From: Artemia franciscana
Taxonomy: Eukaryota; Arthropoda; Branchiopoda; Anostraca; Artemiidae
Direction: 5' to 3'
NCBI RefSeq assembly: GCF_032884065.1
Contig: NW_027062616.1
Coordinates: 858,488 to 922,487, forward strand
DNA length: 64,000 bases
Shown: positions 1 through 11,190 of the stretch, in pieces
Layout: each line of letters begins with the position of its first letter
Position numbering within the stretch: the first letter of the stretch is position 1
The notes under the pieces: generated by a model
The model's input: the letters and a program-made list of their open reading frames with translations, nothing else
Told to the model about the DNA's origin: nothing
Databases searched by the model: none
Position numbers and translations under genes: made by a program

Positions 1-598
1 AAGGAGAGAATTAAAAAAACATAATATAAAACAGCTTTTAAATCAGGACAAACTATAAGCTCATGGCTAAATAATGGAAAAGATAAAGTTCCAAGAAATA
101 TACAAAAGGGGGCATGCAAAATTCCTTGCTCTTGTTGTAAATCTTATGTAGGTAGAACACAGCAGAATTTACAAAATAGGCTGCAACAGCACAAAAATGT
201 GATAGATTGCTCGCTAAGACATAATAAAAAAACCTGAAACATTTGAATCCGCTATAGCGGAACACGTGTATAATTTTCCTCATCACAATATTTTATTTGA
301 TCAGACAAAAATGATTGATAAGTCTGTAGAGCTTTTACAAAGTTTCAGAGAAATTATAAAAATAAAAAAGATTACTTGTGGGGGTATTAGTATTAATAGA
401 GATGAAGGGGATTTTAAGATAGATTATATTTACAATAGTTTAATTAAAGAACAGTTAAAAATTTCAACGAGTATTGATTTACATAATTGTCCTGAAACAA
501 GTGATAACCTTGCGAACGAAATTCAAAGCAAGATCAATGCTGTGAGAAGTCAACAGAATGCAGCTAAACAAGCAAATGAAAAAATCCATTCAATTTAG
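1..598 (+). pseudogene. Penelope-like element, GIY-YIG endonuclease C-terminal part (copy 1)
   Basis: The frame from about 30 to 230 encodes a Cys-rich GIY-YIG nuclease region with the segment KIPCSCCKSYVGRTQQNLQN (about 116-175), typical of the C-terminal endonuclease domain that follows the reverse transcriptase in Penelope-like elements. In the family this domain nicks the target for target-primed reverse transcription. A frameshift near 230 (run of A) moves the remaining C-terminal tail into the frame 266-598. The reverse transcriptase lies off the window to the left; the partner at 42,270-42,957 shows what precedes it. The copy is disabled by the frameshift. Confidence 0.8.
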
Positions 599-859
599 AA
601 TTCATAAATTTGTTTCATTTTTAGATCTGGGGCTGGGTGACCTTCTTTTGTTTCCTTCATGTAAATATTATTTTTATTTTTAATAGATTCCCATTTATAC
701 ACCAATTGTTGCAAAGGAAAAGAACATTGGTTTCATTATAAACATTTGCTCTGATTTTGTTCTAAAGTTATTACCATCAGTGCTGGGAGTTTTGTCTTAT
801 AATGTGAGTTGTTTTTATTTATTTTATTGTTTATATATTTTTTGTTCGTTGTGTTTTAG

Positions 860-1110
860 TCGTCATGGTTTTCTTGTGATGTCTTAAAAAAGTCTTAAGT
901 TGTCGGTTTAAATTTTTTTTTTCCGTTGAGAAAGGCTCCCGGACAAGAGGCCGAAATATTCGGAGTATTTTTTATTTTTTTGGTTAAAATGTAATTTTTA
1001 TATTTTATTTTTGTTCACTGCTTTGTCGAAATTAAAACCCGTTATTTTGCTGCTTAATTTTTCGTAAATGGAAAAGCAGTGTGGTCTGAGAATATAATTT
1101 GGCATATAAG
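860..1110 (+). repeat. Penelope-like element terminal repeat (pLTR), copy 1
   Basis: The segment running from a GTCGTCATGG start through CCGAAATATTCGG to the end GGAAAAGCAGTGTGGTCT recurs at 31,168-31,402, 38,776-38,990 and 43,235-43,467, and inverted at 38,584-38,775. In the best-preserved copy it lies both before and after the reverse-transcriptase frame, which is the pseudo-LTR arrangement of Penelope-like elements. It is non-coding. Confidence 0.75.
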
Positions 1111-3218
1111 CAGCAACATAACCAATGATTTTCAGCAAGACCTTGTCACATCTTCGAACATTCGTAGGGAAACCATTCCGTGGTTCCAGATTCTCCGCAG
1201 ATTATTGCAAATGAATTTTTCTTATCACCTCCTAGTTTATGCTTCTTGAAGGGTACTGGATATTAAGCAAAGAAATCGTAACATGCAGTACCTTTCGGAT
1301 GACAAAAAAAATAAGCTAGTATATCAATTACTTCGCAACCTAATGACAATTCTGATGCTTTAAATCTGTTCAAAGGATTATTACAAATCTCACTGTGAAA
1401 ATGCTTGCTTGACCGTCAAATTAACAACAATGACAAAATTTTTCTAAATGAATTCTTGAACAAAAGATGCATTTTTCATCCTATATCCAGGGTTTTCACT
1501 CAGTCACCTTGTCACAGTTCAATTGAAGATTGACCAAGCTTTTAACCTCTCCAAGAGTTTTGCTTTTTGAGGACTGTATGAAAATCATACTTCTGTTGTG
1601 AAACCCATACATTTTACATATATGCTTTGGTTTGAACTTAGTTTGTGAGCCGTTGAAGGTAACTAAGAATATTTTAAAGGTATGAAGAAAATTAAACTAC
1701 GAGCCACGTTAAAATCTTTCTTTTTTCTGTGAAAGGGTAATACTGCACAAAAGTGAAATAAGAGTTTGACACAATATTGATCAAGCATGACTTAAACAAG
1801 TCCGATTTTTGCCAGCAAAATTTGTTTTCGTTGATCCTTGATCCTTTTATTCACCCAAATTTAGCCCTTTAAAGGATAATTTCTTACTCCTTAAAGGATT
1901 AAAAATCATAATCAAAGAATAAGATTCTAGGATGCTAAAAATGTTTGAACGCCTGCAATGGACTAAATGGAGCTTAATTAAGTACTCTTTTGCCAGAACT
2001 GCTATGAACAATGCAAAAATCACCTGCATTGCATAAATACAAAAAAAAAAAAAACAACGACAAGACTTTTCTAAAATGGATTCTTGAGCAAAATATGTAT
2101 TTTCATCCTTTAGCCAGGGTTGTCATTCAGTCATCATGTCACATTTCAATCGGAGATTTGACTTGTCATTTTAATTTTTTTCCTTTGATGTTCGTCTTTT
2201 TGTCGTGTTTGCTGGGCTTCATTCCTATTTTTGTTGCACCGAGGGCAGCACAGCGATGGTTTTGGTCGGGAATTTGATTATTTTTGTCACAAGATAAAAT
2301 TTTTACTCGTTTTTTTATTGCCTTTCTTACTACTGAAGGCGTAAAACCTGAGCCAGACCAACTATTACTATCGTAAAGCCTTGAGTGATTGGTATAATTG
2401 CTTGTGAAACGTAGCTCAAGGGGTCTGTAGAGTGATTGGTTCAGCAAACTAACGAGACAAATCTTAGAAATGAATTAAGAGTAAGATGACCACTACCACT
2501 ACCAGCTACCAGCATAATAGCCACCTTAGATTAGATATAGAGACAATATTTCTTTTCACAGAATCTGCCTATCGTTTTTACATGTTGCCAATCTGTGAAA
2601 TAGAAAAACACATTTTCTACAGGGGAACCTTTGGTATATCTGTCGAAAAGATAAGGTTTTAAGAAAAGTCAAGTATGCCCTCTTATGACTCTGGCTAACT
2701 GAATAAAAATAGACAGATAGTCTTATGGGGGAGATGAATTTTCTTTTGGCATTCTTTCGGAGCTGATGACATCTATATAAATAGGTTCTGAGATCACCCT
2801 CACTATGCATGATCTACGGAAAAACGAAAAACGAAAAAAATGAAGAAATAAAAAAAAAAAAAACAACAGTGAGGAAATTGTTCAGTCCTCGAATAACAGA
2901 AGCAAATCAGAAATTTTGGCAAAACTTCTACTAGTCATCCTCAGTGTTCAAAAACTAAATCATGTACCGCCAAAAAATCAAACTAACCCTTCTAACCAGC
3001 CTTTAAAGGTTATCCTCGGTGTTTTTTGTTTGTTTTTCTTCCGCTTTTTTTTGTTCTTTGTTGTTTTTTTCCATGGATATTTGCATCGAAAAAACTCTGC
3101 AAATCATTATTATGAAACTTAAGATGTAAATCTTCGGTCGTTTTTTCGATATCGAAAAAAAAATTTCCCTTTATTTTGAAATAACCGCAATTTTGAAATA
3201 GTTCATTTCTATATATTA
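1111..3218. other. Gene-free sequence of the duplicated block
   Basis: No frame of recognisable family, no RNA gene and no further transposon domain seen. The stretch matches 43,468-45,690. Short open frames here (for example 2,011-2,277) are preserved in the partner only as far as overall identity would keep them, and show no homology I recognise. At 2,950 there is a single unit of the 21-bp sequence that is repeated seven times in copy 2. Confidence 0.6.
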
Positions 3219-4682
3219 GAAAAAACAACAAGTTTTTTCAGCTGAAACTAGGGAGCACCATTAAAACTCAAAATTAACAAAAATAATTCTCTAAGTTGGG
3301 GAGGGGGGCTCACTTTCCTCTGTCCCCTGGTCTATATTCTAAAATTAGTTAGTATTAAAAAAAAAATTTATTCGAATTAAAAGGCTCTTATGTTTCGAAA
3401 GTCGTTCTTAAAGAATTAAGAAAATAAATAAAACTTTAATGTAAAGATTTATATATTTAGCAGGGGGCAGTCCTCTCAATAACGAATAGTTTTTGTTCAT
3501 TTTAAGTTTTAAAGATGCTCCTTATTTTCAGTTGAATAAACTTGTTGTTTTCTAATTTTATTTTTCGAATATTTTGGGGAAATATGCCTCCTCCTCCATT
3601 CTGATTGTTTCTCAAATCATGCCGGTTATCCCCCTCCGAGGAGAAGTGTTCCCTAAAGACCTCCCTCCTTCTCATTGGAAACTTTTCCCCGTGAAAAAGT
3701 CCCCCATGAAGAATCGCAAAAAATCCCTTCCCTCGCAGAAAAATTTCTTGGGCAATCCCAACTGGTCTGAAAATTGTCCTTGTATCATTCCCACGAAACA
3801 TCTTCAAATGGAAAATGAGTCGCAAAAGGAAAGTAAGACAAATAAAATGAATTTCAAAGAGGAATTCTGGAAAACTCCACCATGTAAAATTTCACCTGGA
3901 AATTTCATCCCCAGAAATTTCCAAACCGACAAAAGATTCTCCCCGTGGAAGATCTTCGTGAAGAAATCCCACCTCCTCTAGAAAATGTCTGTATACACCC
4001 CAATAATATAAAACTATATGTAGACAATGGCCAAATTCATAACTTATAGCTCTCTTTCCAGAGACTCTAGGGGGTCATCGGATCCTCAGAGGCATTTTTA
4101 TTTGACCTTTCAACTATGTTGAACAAAATGGCTGTCAAAGAATTTTGATCAGATGGCTTTGGGGAAAAATGGGGAGTGAAAAGAGGGATTGCTGCTCTCT
4201 AATCTTGTTGGTCACTTAAAAGGGACAATATAACTGTTAATTTTTGTTTAAAAGAGCTCTCTCCCAATCTTCTAGTATCATTGTTTCGATATGATCACCC
4301 CTGGAAAAAAAAGACACGCATCTGTGATGGTTTCTTTTCTTACAAAAAATACGAAGGTCCACATTTTTGCAGACGGAACTTGAAATCTCTACCGTGGAGT
4401 TCTTTGATACGCTGAATTTGATGATGTGATTTTCTTTAAAGTATTTTGACCATTTTAGGGGTAAACCCCCTTTTTTCCAAAATCACAGAGATTTTTCAGG
4501 CTAGTAGCTTTTGATGAGTAACATTATACTTAATGAATTTTACATGAGTTCATTACATTACATTCATTACATAATGAATTTCTACATGTATCTATCGCTA
4601 TTAAAACTCTGTTTTTACAGTTTTGGCTACAATTGGACCGACTCGCTCCTTACTTACAGTTTGTTACCATGGACTGTTTTAT
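3219..4682 (-). repeat. Diverged family A repeat (subfamily B), full-length, minus
   Basis: Both ends are recognisable. At 3,219-3,280 the reverse of the right end appears (AACAAGTTTTTTCAGCTGAAA followed by a GGAGC motif). At about 4,640-4,682 the reverse of the left end appears, with a stem-loop and CTCCTTACTTACAG. The body at 4,280-4,510 matches the family A body in reverse complement (GGGGTAAACCCCC block, CACATTTTTGCAGA block) but is clearly more diverged than copies such as 27,377-29,097. No protein is encoded; the open frames at 3,502-3,981 lie inside the repeat. Confidence 0.75.
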
Positions 4683-6655
4683 GGCTTCATTCACTAATTA
4701 CATTGTTTAATGAATAATAAGTTTTTCAGTATAAAAACTTACATTTATATTGGTACCATCACTACTGATTTTGTACTCTTAAAGTAATTAATACAAATTG
4801 GAACTAACTTGTTTTCACAGAATGAAAGATAAGAATAGGAACAAAAAATAAATAATACGTTTCTCCAGTTTATCATGATACCTTATCGTATTGAATAAAC
4901 TAGCGCTATTATAGAATTTTTGTCTGCAAATATCAACCTGAAAATATATCAAACAGTTTTTTTATAACGAACTGTAAGTAAGGAGCGATGCTGTTCAATA
5001 GTAAGTAAAACTTCGAAAGAACTGAATTTTGGTCCTTATTCAAAATATACAAATTTCACCAAGTTCAATACCACACATCAAAAGTTACAAGTCTGAGTAC
5101 TTAATTGTTGAAAAAAAGTTGGGACCCTTTAAAAGCGAGTGACCTTAGTGAAAATTGCACCCTTAGATTCAGCATATATGAGAACCCTACAGTAGAGGTG
5201 TTAAGCTCCTATATAAAACTAAATTAAAAGAAACAAGTTTTTTAACTAAAAGTAAGGAGTTACATTAAAACTTTTTGTATTTTGTTTAAAGTAAAATAAT
5301 TCGTGTTGAGCAAACCTAGCGCTATTATTAAAATAATATCTGCAAATATCAATCTAAATGTATATCAAACAGTTCGTGGTAACGAATTGTAAGTAAGTGT
5401 CAACGTAAGTAAACAAACAGTTCAGTGTAAGTAAACAAACATTTCGCGGTAACGAACTGTAAGTAAGGAGCGATGCGTTTCAGTAGCAAGCGAAACCTTC
5501 AAAAGAATTGAATTTTTGTCCTTACTCAAAATATATAAATTTCACCAAGTTTAATACCACCCATCAAAAGTTACGAGCCTGAAAAAATTGCTTAGCTGTT
5601 GAAAAAAAGGGATACCCTTAAAAATTAAGTGACATGAATGAAAATAGCACCCTTAGATTCAGCATGTCTGAGAAGCCTACTGTGGAGGTGTTAAGCCTTA
5701 TACAAAAATCTGGAATTTAGTTTTTTTTTTCAGAAGCCAGATCACAGATGCATGTTCATTTGTTTGTTTGCTGGCTTGTTCTTCCCATGGGTAATTGTAT
5801 CGAGCAGTAATCCTAGAAGATCGAAAGAGGATTCCGAAAGAGGAGTGCCTTTTTTAAGTGACCAACAATATTTGAAGGCAGCTATCCCCCCTCACACGTC
5901 CCATTTTCTCCAATGTCATCTTATCAAAATTGAGACTGCCATTTTGTTCAGCATAGCCAAGAGGTTTAACAAATATGTCTTTTAGGATGACTTGACCCCC
6001 CAGAGCCTCCAGGGGAAGGGCTCCAAGCTATGAACTTTGCCCATCTTTACATATAGTATTGCCTATTGGGGTGAATACATATATTTTACAGGGAGATTTT
6101 CTGGAGGAGGCGTTATGTAGGAGGATCTTTCCGTGGAGGAGTTTTGCGTGGGGGAAAGGAATTTTCCATTGAGGGGGAGCTGGATTGGCCTGCATTAATA
6201 AAAAAAACGATAAGAAAGCGAATAAAAAAATAAAAAGTTTTCAACTGAAATTAAAGAGCAACATTTAAACTTAAAAGAAACAGCTCTTCACTTCGATCTT
6301 TATGCTAAAGCTTATTTTCAAACTTTTAATTAAGATTATTATTTTAATTAAACGGCCCTTGTTTTTCATTAGTCATTCCTAAATAGTTGGAACAAAGAGT
6401 CAAACTCTAACGAAAACCCCAACCCCCTTATATATGTAATAATTTCTGTTTACAACAATTACTAATTCAAATAATTCAAATAATGTTTGCAAATATCAAT
6501 CTGAATGTATAGCAAACAGTTCATTGTAACAAACCCTAAATAAGGATCGATGCGGTTCAATAGTAATCGAAACTTACAAAAGAATTGAATTTTGGTCATT
6601 CCTTCAACTCCCCTATGTTTTCTGTTTGTTTACTGTTTTTTGTAACAAACAGTTT
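4683..6655. repeat. Nested/tandem fragments of family A subfamily C
   Basis: Left ends starting TCAAACAG preceded by A occur at 4,949 and 5,365, each followed by a stem-loop and GTAAGTAAGGAGCGATG or similar. The 5,365 copy has a partial triplication of the left end (5,365-5,475), then a body with the usual order of blocks to about 6,250. A further left-end fragment lies at about 6,505. Reverse right-end sequence (AACAAGTTTTTTAACTAAAAG) is at about 5,235. These resemble family A but share about as much with each other as with the consensus, so they are older subfamily members. The frame at 5,752-5,985 is internal to the repeat. Confidence 0.7.
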
Positions 6656-6656
6656 T

Positions 6657-6748
6657 TATTTACATAGATATAATGTGCAATGTATAATATAAATATGATA
6701 TATACATATGAAAATATATTTTATATAATATTTTATACATATATATGC

Positions 6749-6835
<87 letters not shown>

Positions 6836-7330
6836 TACATATATATTATATGTATAAGTAAAAACACACACAGAAGGGGGAGGGGCTTATTCCAGAGGCA
6901 ACCTACGTATTTTGTGTTGTACTATTTCTCATTCTTACATATGCACTAAATAAATGGTTACTAACGATAGTTATACCTTATACCGGGGATCTACAGTAGA
7001 GAAAACAAAGGAGACATCTTTTTATAAAACCAAACTGTGACTTTCTAAGATCTTGGATGACGCCAAAAGAATAAGAGCGAATGAACAATTGATGTAAATT
7101 CTTTGTCTTTGATTTTGTATAAATAACATCCTATAATCGCATAAATAAGATAAGTAATTTTCTTAGAAAAAGGGGAGGGGGGTACGAAAATTTGGTATTT
7201 TCCGTGGGGGTAACCATCGGCTACTATTACTATTCTAATCCGTTTTAAAATTATTCCTCACAAAGTTAGATTGAAATCCGATATCTACCTTTGTGTGTCA
7301 AATCAAATAAACCTCCGATTAGGTCTATTC
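6657..7330. other. Copy 1-specific segment with (TA)n tract
   Basis: Copy 2 passes directly from the AACAAACAGTTTTTA motif (about 50,840-50,857) to the LINE sequence starting GTCACTAAAGATGATGG, whereas copy 1 has about 670 extra bases between the same flanks. The segment holds a long TA tract and a G-rich stretch (about 7,170) but no recognisable gene. It is either an insertion in copy 1 or a deletion in copy 2; the flanks do not decide. Confidence 0.7.
6751..6830. repeat. (TA)n microsatellite, about 40 units
   Basis: An uninterrupted run of alternating T and A of about 80 bases. It produces artefactual Tyr-Ile open frames on both strands (6,656-6,949), which are not genes. Confidence 0.98.
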
Positions 7331-7334
7331 ATGT

Positions 7335-8580
7335 CACTAAAGATGATGGTTCAATAACAACGTCAACTAAAGAGGCAGGCGAAGTACTTTTCTAGCGGTA
7401 GTTTGGAAAAGATGATGTTAATAGTGATACCCAATATCACACAAAATTAAGAAGCGTAGTTACAGACGTCTTGACAATGGAAGACAATGATAAAATTAAC
7501 ATCACAGAAGAAGAATTAAAAGAAGTGATTAATAGCAAGCGTCCTTTACAAGCCCCCGGTCCAGATTGTATTGTTAGCCTAATTTAAACAAATAATATAA
7601 ATGTTATAACACCATCACTATTAAAAATATTAAACACTTGCATAACACTCCGGTATTTCCCGCCAGCCTGGAAAAAGGCAATTGTGATATTAATTCTAAG
7701 GAGCGGTAAAATAATAATCGCAGTCCCCAGTCTTATCGCCCAATTAGCTTGTTTTCAAATGTAGGGAAAGTCTTTGAACGTTGAATCATGTATCAACTTC
7801 ATGACTTGGGCTTCAAGAACTGGATCTCGAGGAACCAGTTTGGGTTCATGAAAGGCCGTAAGACTTTGGGTGCTATATATAATCCTGTTGTAAATATTGA
7901 AAAAAAGCAACATAAACTTCTCACGCTGTGCCTGTTTTTTGACATTCGATGTGCATCTGACAACGCTTGGCACCCTGGCATTGTCAATGAATTAAAAGAT
8001 TCCGGATGCCCAATTTGGATGGTTAAGTTATTGTATAGCTATCTATAAGACAGAGTTGTATCGTATAATGAGTGTTTTTCAAAAATTGAGAAATCCTATC
8101 CACAAGGTGGAATATTATCGCCATTTTTATGGAATAGTAATATTATTGACCTATTAGATTTAAATTTGCCCAGAAATTCTCACATTCATGCTTATCCTTC
8201 CAACACTAAAAGTGATTTAGATTTTACAACATCTGAGGTTTTTCGAATCTTTGATCGTTGGGTGGGTAATAATAAATTAGTTTTCAATTCAAAGAGAACA
8301 GAAGCAGTTATTTACACTAGTTAAATAATATTTCCTAAGCCTGACCTTGTTTTTGATGGTAATGTAATTGAAATAAAAGAAAAAGCTAAATATTTGGGAG
8401 TTACCTTAGACAGGAAGTTATTCTGGACGGAACATATACAAAATTGATGTGTGCAGCTAAATGTACTTAGGGGCTAAAACATCGTGCTCTTAAAAATTTG
8501 TATCTGTCTGTTACAGAGAGCCTCATTCTATATGCAGTCCCTGCATATAGGGACCAGCCCCCATCCCCCCTAATTTGCAA
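7335..8580 (+). pseudogene. LINE reverse transcriptase remnant (jockey/R1/I-like), copy 1
   Basis: Reverse-transcriptase landmarks of a non-LTR retrotransposon appear in order across several frames: a KRPLQAPGPDCIVS-like block at about 7,545, the FP..WKKA block at about 7,660, NQFGFMKGRKTLGA at about 7,838, FDIRCASDNAWHPGIV at about 7,938, YPQGGILSPFLWN at about 8,098, and KAKYLGVTLDRKLFWTEHI near 8,390. The catalytic YADD region is degenerate: the corresponding stretch reads AYPSNT at about 8,190. Internal stops (8,046, 8,322, 8,446) and frameshifts make this inactive. No endonuclease part is seen, so the copy is probably 5'-truncated at about 7,335. Confidence 0.85.
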
Positions 8581-10082
8581 ATATATAACCCAAATTAGAA
8601 GTCCAATGCATATTGTCACCCATCACTTGTCTATGTGGCTATGAAACTGGTTTTTACATATCTACAGATCATAATTCTTGAGTTTGTTCTGAATAATTAA
8701 CAAGCATCAATGGCCATTACTCACGTAGAATAAATTTTCACCCAAAATTTAATAGCTTTGTTATTTTTCAGTTGCCAAATCTTAAAAGATTTAAAAACTA
8801 ATTAATTCGTCATCAGATGATATTTTATTGTGATGAGAACCAAGATGAATTCAGTTGAACTATAATTCACTGATATTCCTCGTTCTAGAAAATTAGGTTA
8901 TAGTTTTTAATAGTTTATCAGTGAAGTGACGTTTAATATCTGTCAGAATGAGCAGGGGGACCAAACAGGCTGGCGACCAGCACCGTTCCTAGGGTTGGTG
9001 GTGCCTGGGATAAAATTAATTTCATTGACCCCTCCCGTATCGAATGAGAACAAGGAAAAACAAACAAAGTTAAAATGTGATCAAAGTGGGCAGCTCCCCA
9101 GCCAAAGTACTCGGAGGAACTTGCCCCGGCTGCTACCCCTGAGTGACTTTGTTGTCCCTCCAAACGGCTCTGCTGGCAGCCCCTTCACAAAAAGGATAAT
9201 GTTTGTTCATTTTCAATTCTGAAGTTACTTTTTTTGATATCATGAGGTTTTGCCAAGTTTGAGGATAATCAAATACAAGTAAAGAAAAGGAAATCAATTG
9301 GGAAGTCAATTTGGTGGTAAGGCTGTGAGGTGGTAAGGTGGCGAGGCTCACCATTTCAATAAGAAAATTTCCAGATAAGCACTTAGGCTTTTATTTGGAT
9401 ATTTTTTATAGTCAATCACGGAATTTTCCAGGGAAATTCTGGAAATAAATTTCTAGAGGATGGCAAGTGTTTTTTCTCAACACTGGTTTTCTTAATCCGT
9501 GTAATCTTTTATATTACAAGTTTTTTTTGTGGGGATATCAGCCAACTAATTTTATGTTGCTTTCATTTATGGTGTTTATTTGGTTTTTCGCTAAAAGAAT
9601 TTATCTTGGGGGAAGACTATGTTTCGGACTTTTTTTTTTTGGATTGAATGCTTTACATTGGTGTATCAATCTTGGGAAAGAACCCGGCGACACGTTGCAA
9701 ACTTGATCTTAGATTATTTTATACGTAAGTTGTTCTGTCAGTTGTTCTGTCTGTTCGGTCAGAGGTGTCAGTTAAGAAAAAGGTCTTTACATAATTGCTG
9801 TATGATAAATGAAATGCATTAATAATTTCTTTTTTGTATTAATTTGCAGCCATATAAATTTATTCTATTAGATGGCCGATATCTTTACAAACCGTTAATT
9901 TTTGTTGAAAAACTAGATTTGTTAATGTATTTGCTTTAGCATAAATTATTTACAAGGGACCAAGGTCCCATGTTAAGCCCTAGTTAAAAATGATAGGTAA
10001 TTGATAGATAACAATTCTATGTTTTCTTTGGTTTTGGTGGCCTTTTTTGGTTTGAATAGCCTCCTTCTAGCTAAGTTATCTA
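8581..10082. other. Gene-free sequence; includes a copy 1-only insertion
   Basis: No recognisable gene. About 8,985-9,225 is absent from copy 2, where the flanks meet at 52,430-52,452. Around 9,740-9,760 the two copies differ, copy 2 having about 75 extra bases (52,957-53,045). The open frames at 8,926-9,222 and 9,467-9,822 show no homology I recognise, and the second is not conserved intact in copy 2. Confidence 0.55.
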
Positions 10083-10790
10083 TTAAGGGGTGCACCCCCT
10101 ATAAAGTATACTATTTGTACCAATGAATAAAAAAGAGAGGGAGGTGATAGTATTGAGAGTGCTTGTACAGGACATCGATTCTTGTTGATAGATGAGCATT
10201 GCCAAGTGTCGAAAACCATGTAGTGACAAAGATATGCCCAGGATTGCACAAAGCCTCCATTCAGCTATAGGTTGCACAGAATTTTTGCCGTTCGGATTGC
10301 AATCAGCTTGGTGTAGACTTGACAAAACGTATTAGTTCCTGACCTGAACTAGTCTGAAAGCAAAAACATTGCTTTTTCTGAGGACACAACTATTCTAACA
10401 ACTTAAAATAATATGAAAGTTGCGACTTGGAACCTTTCAAATCTTAACATGACTATCGTGTTAAACTTTAAACTGGACAAATTCAAACGTTTTGGACTAG
10501 ACTTGTTTGGAGTTTCAAAACCCTATTTCCTAGGAGTAGAAAAATCGAATTAAGTAATTTGAATTTATTTACTCAGGCAGGAAGGATGGGGTATATAGGC
10601 AGAGAGAAGGGTTTATGATGAATTAGAAATCTTCAAAGTCTTGCTTTGGTTAGGAAGGTATTAATAGTAGAATTCTAGTTTTTCATTTTACCACTGAAAT
10701 TTGCAATGTATCAGTCATAGTAGTGTATACCCCGGAAAATTTGGTCTGGAAAAATAAAAACGGCAACAGAAAAGGACTGCTACAATTTTG
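10083..10790 (+). pseudogene. RTE-type LINE, 5' end and start of endonuclease (copy 1)
   Basis: A frame beginning MKVATWNLSNLN at 10,412 continues with KFKRFGLDLFGVS and a GVEKSN segment, then, after stops and frameshifts, VSVIVVYTPENLVW near 10,705. This is the characteristic start of the APE-type endonuclease of RTE-clade LINEs (MKVATWN, D-x-LGVSE and VVYAP motifs). The region 10,083-10,411 is presumably its 5' leader; it also reads open on the minus strand (10,083-10,325) but that frame has no recognised family. The element breaks off at about 10,790, where sequence from the opposite end of the same LINE family begins in inverse orientation. Confidence 0.75.
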
Positions 10791-10794
10791 AAGG

Positions 10795-11017
10795 TATAAA
10801 TATCTATTACTACTGCTACCATTACTACAACTACTACTAAAACTACTTTTATTACCACGGCACCAAGCCACCTGAGGTCAATACAGATAATCACGCTCAT
10901 CTTCCATCCAAATCTACTCAAAGCCTAACTCTGTACATCCTCCCAAGAAGTTCCCATTTCCTTTAAATCTTCCTTATACGATGTCTTCCCACCTCATTCG
11001 GGGATGACCTGCCTTTC
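10795..11017 (-). pseudogene. RTE-type LINE 3' end, minus orientation (copy 1)
   Basis: In reverse complement this encodes the C-terminal tail of the RTE-type protein (GRP...W, SWE..KR-like segments) and ends in a TAG/TAC trinucleotide tract at about 10,800-10,850, the same 3' end as the nested LINE at 36,004-36,910. It lies head-to-head with the next feature. Confidence 0.65.
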
Positions 11018-11190
11018 ACTCGGAATGAAGTCGTGAGAAAAAATTTAAATGAAATTGAAAGTGCTTGGGAGAGTGTAAAAAGGGAAGCTTAAAATAGGTT
11101 GTGATGGAGAAGGAGTTAGTGAAGCTGTTTCGGTCTCAGGTAGCTTGGCACTGCAGTGAATTGCTAGTAGTTGTAGCAGTAGTATCAAAA
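11018..11190 (+). pseudogene. RTE-type LINE 3' end, plus orientation (copy 1)
   Basis: The plus-strand frame reads NEVVRKNLNEIESAWESVKR, matching the C-terminal tail of the same LINE, and ends in a degenerate TAGTAGTTGTAGCAGTAGTA tail near 11,165-11,188. With the preceding minus fragment it forms an inverted pair joined at about 11,017. Confidence 0.65.

Noticed and set aside
3502-3981. 107- and 135-codon frames
   Set aside because: Internal to a diverged family A repeat; the copy 2 equivalents are broken (46,019-46,327), and no homology is recognised.
6656-6949. Open frames encoding long Tyr-Ile runs on both strands
   Set aside because: They are translations of the (TA)n microsatellite.
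9467-9822. Hydrophobic 79- and 67-codon frames
   Set aside because: T-rich sequence gives Phe/Leu/Ile frames by chance; the frame is interrupted differently in copy 2.
10083-10325. 80-codon minus-strand frame conserved in copy 2 (53,389-53,613)
   Set aside because: Lies in the presumed 5' leader of an RTE LINE. Conservation is no more than the general identity of the duplicated block.
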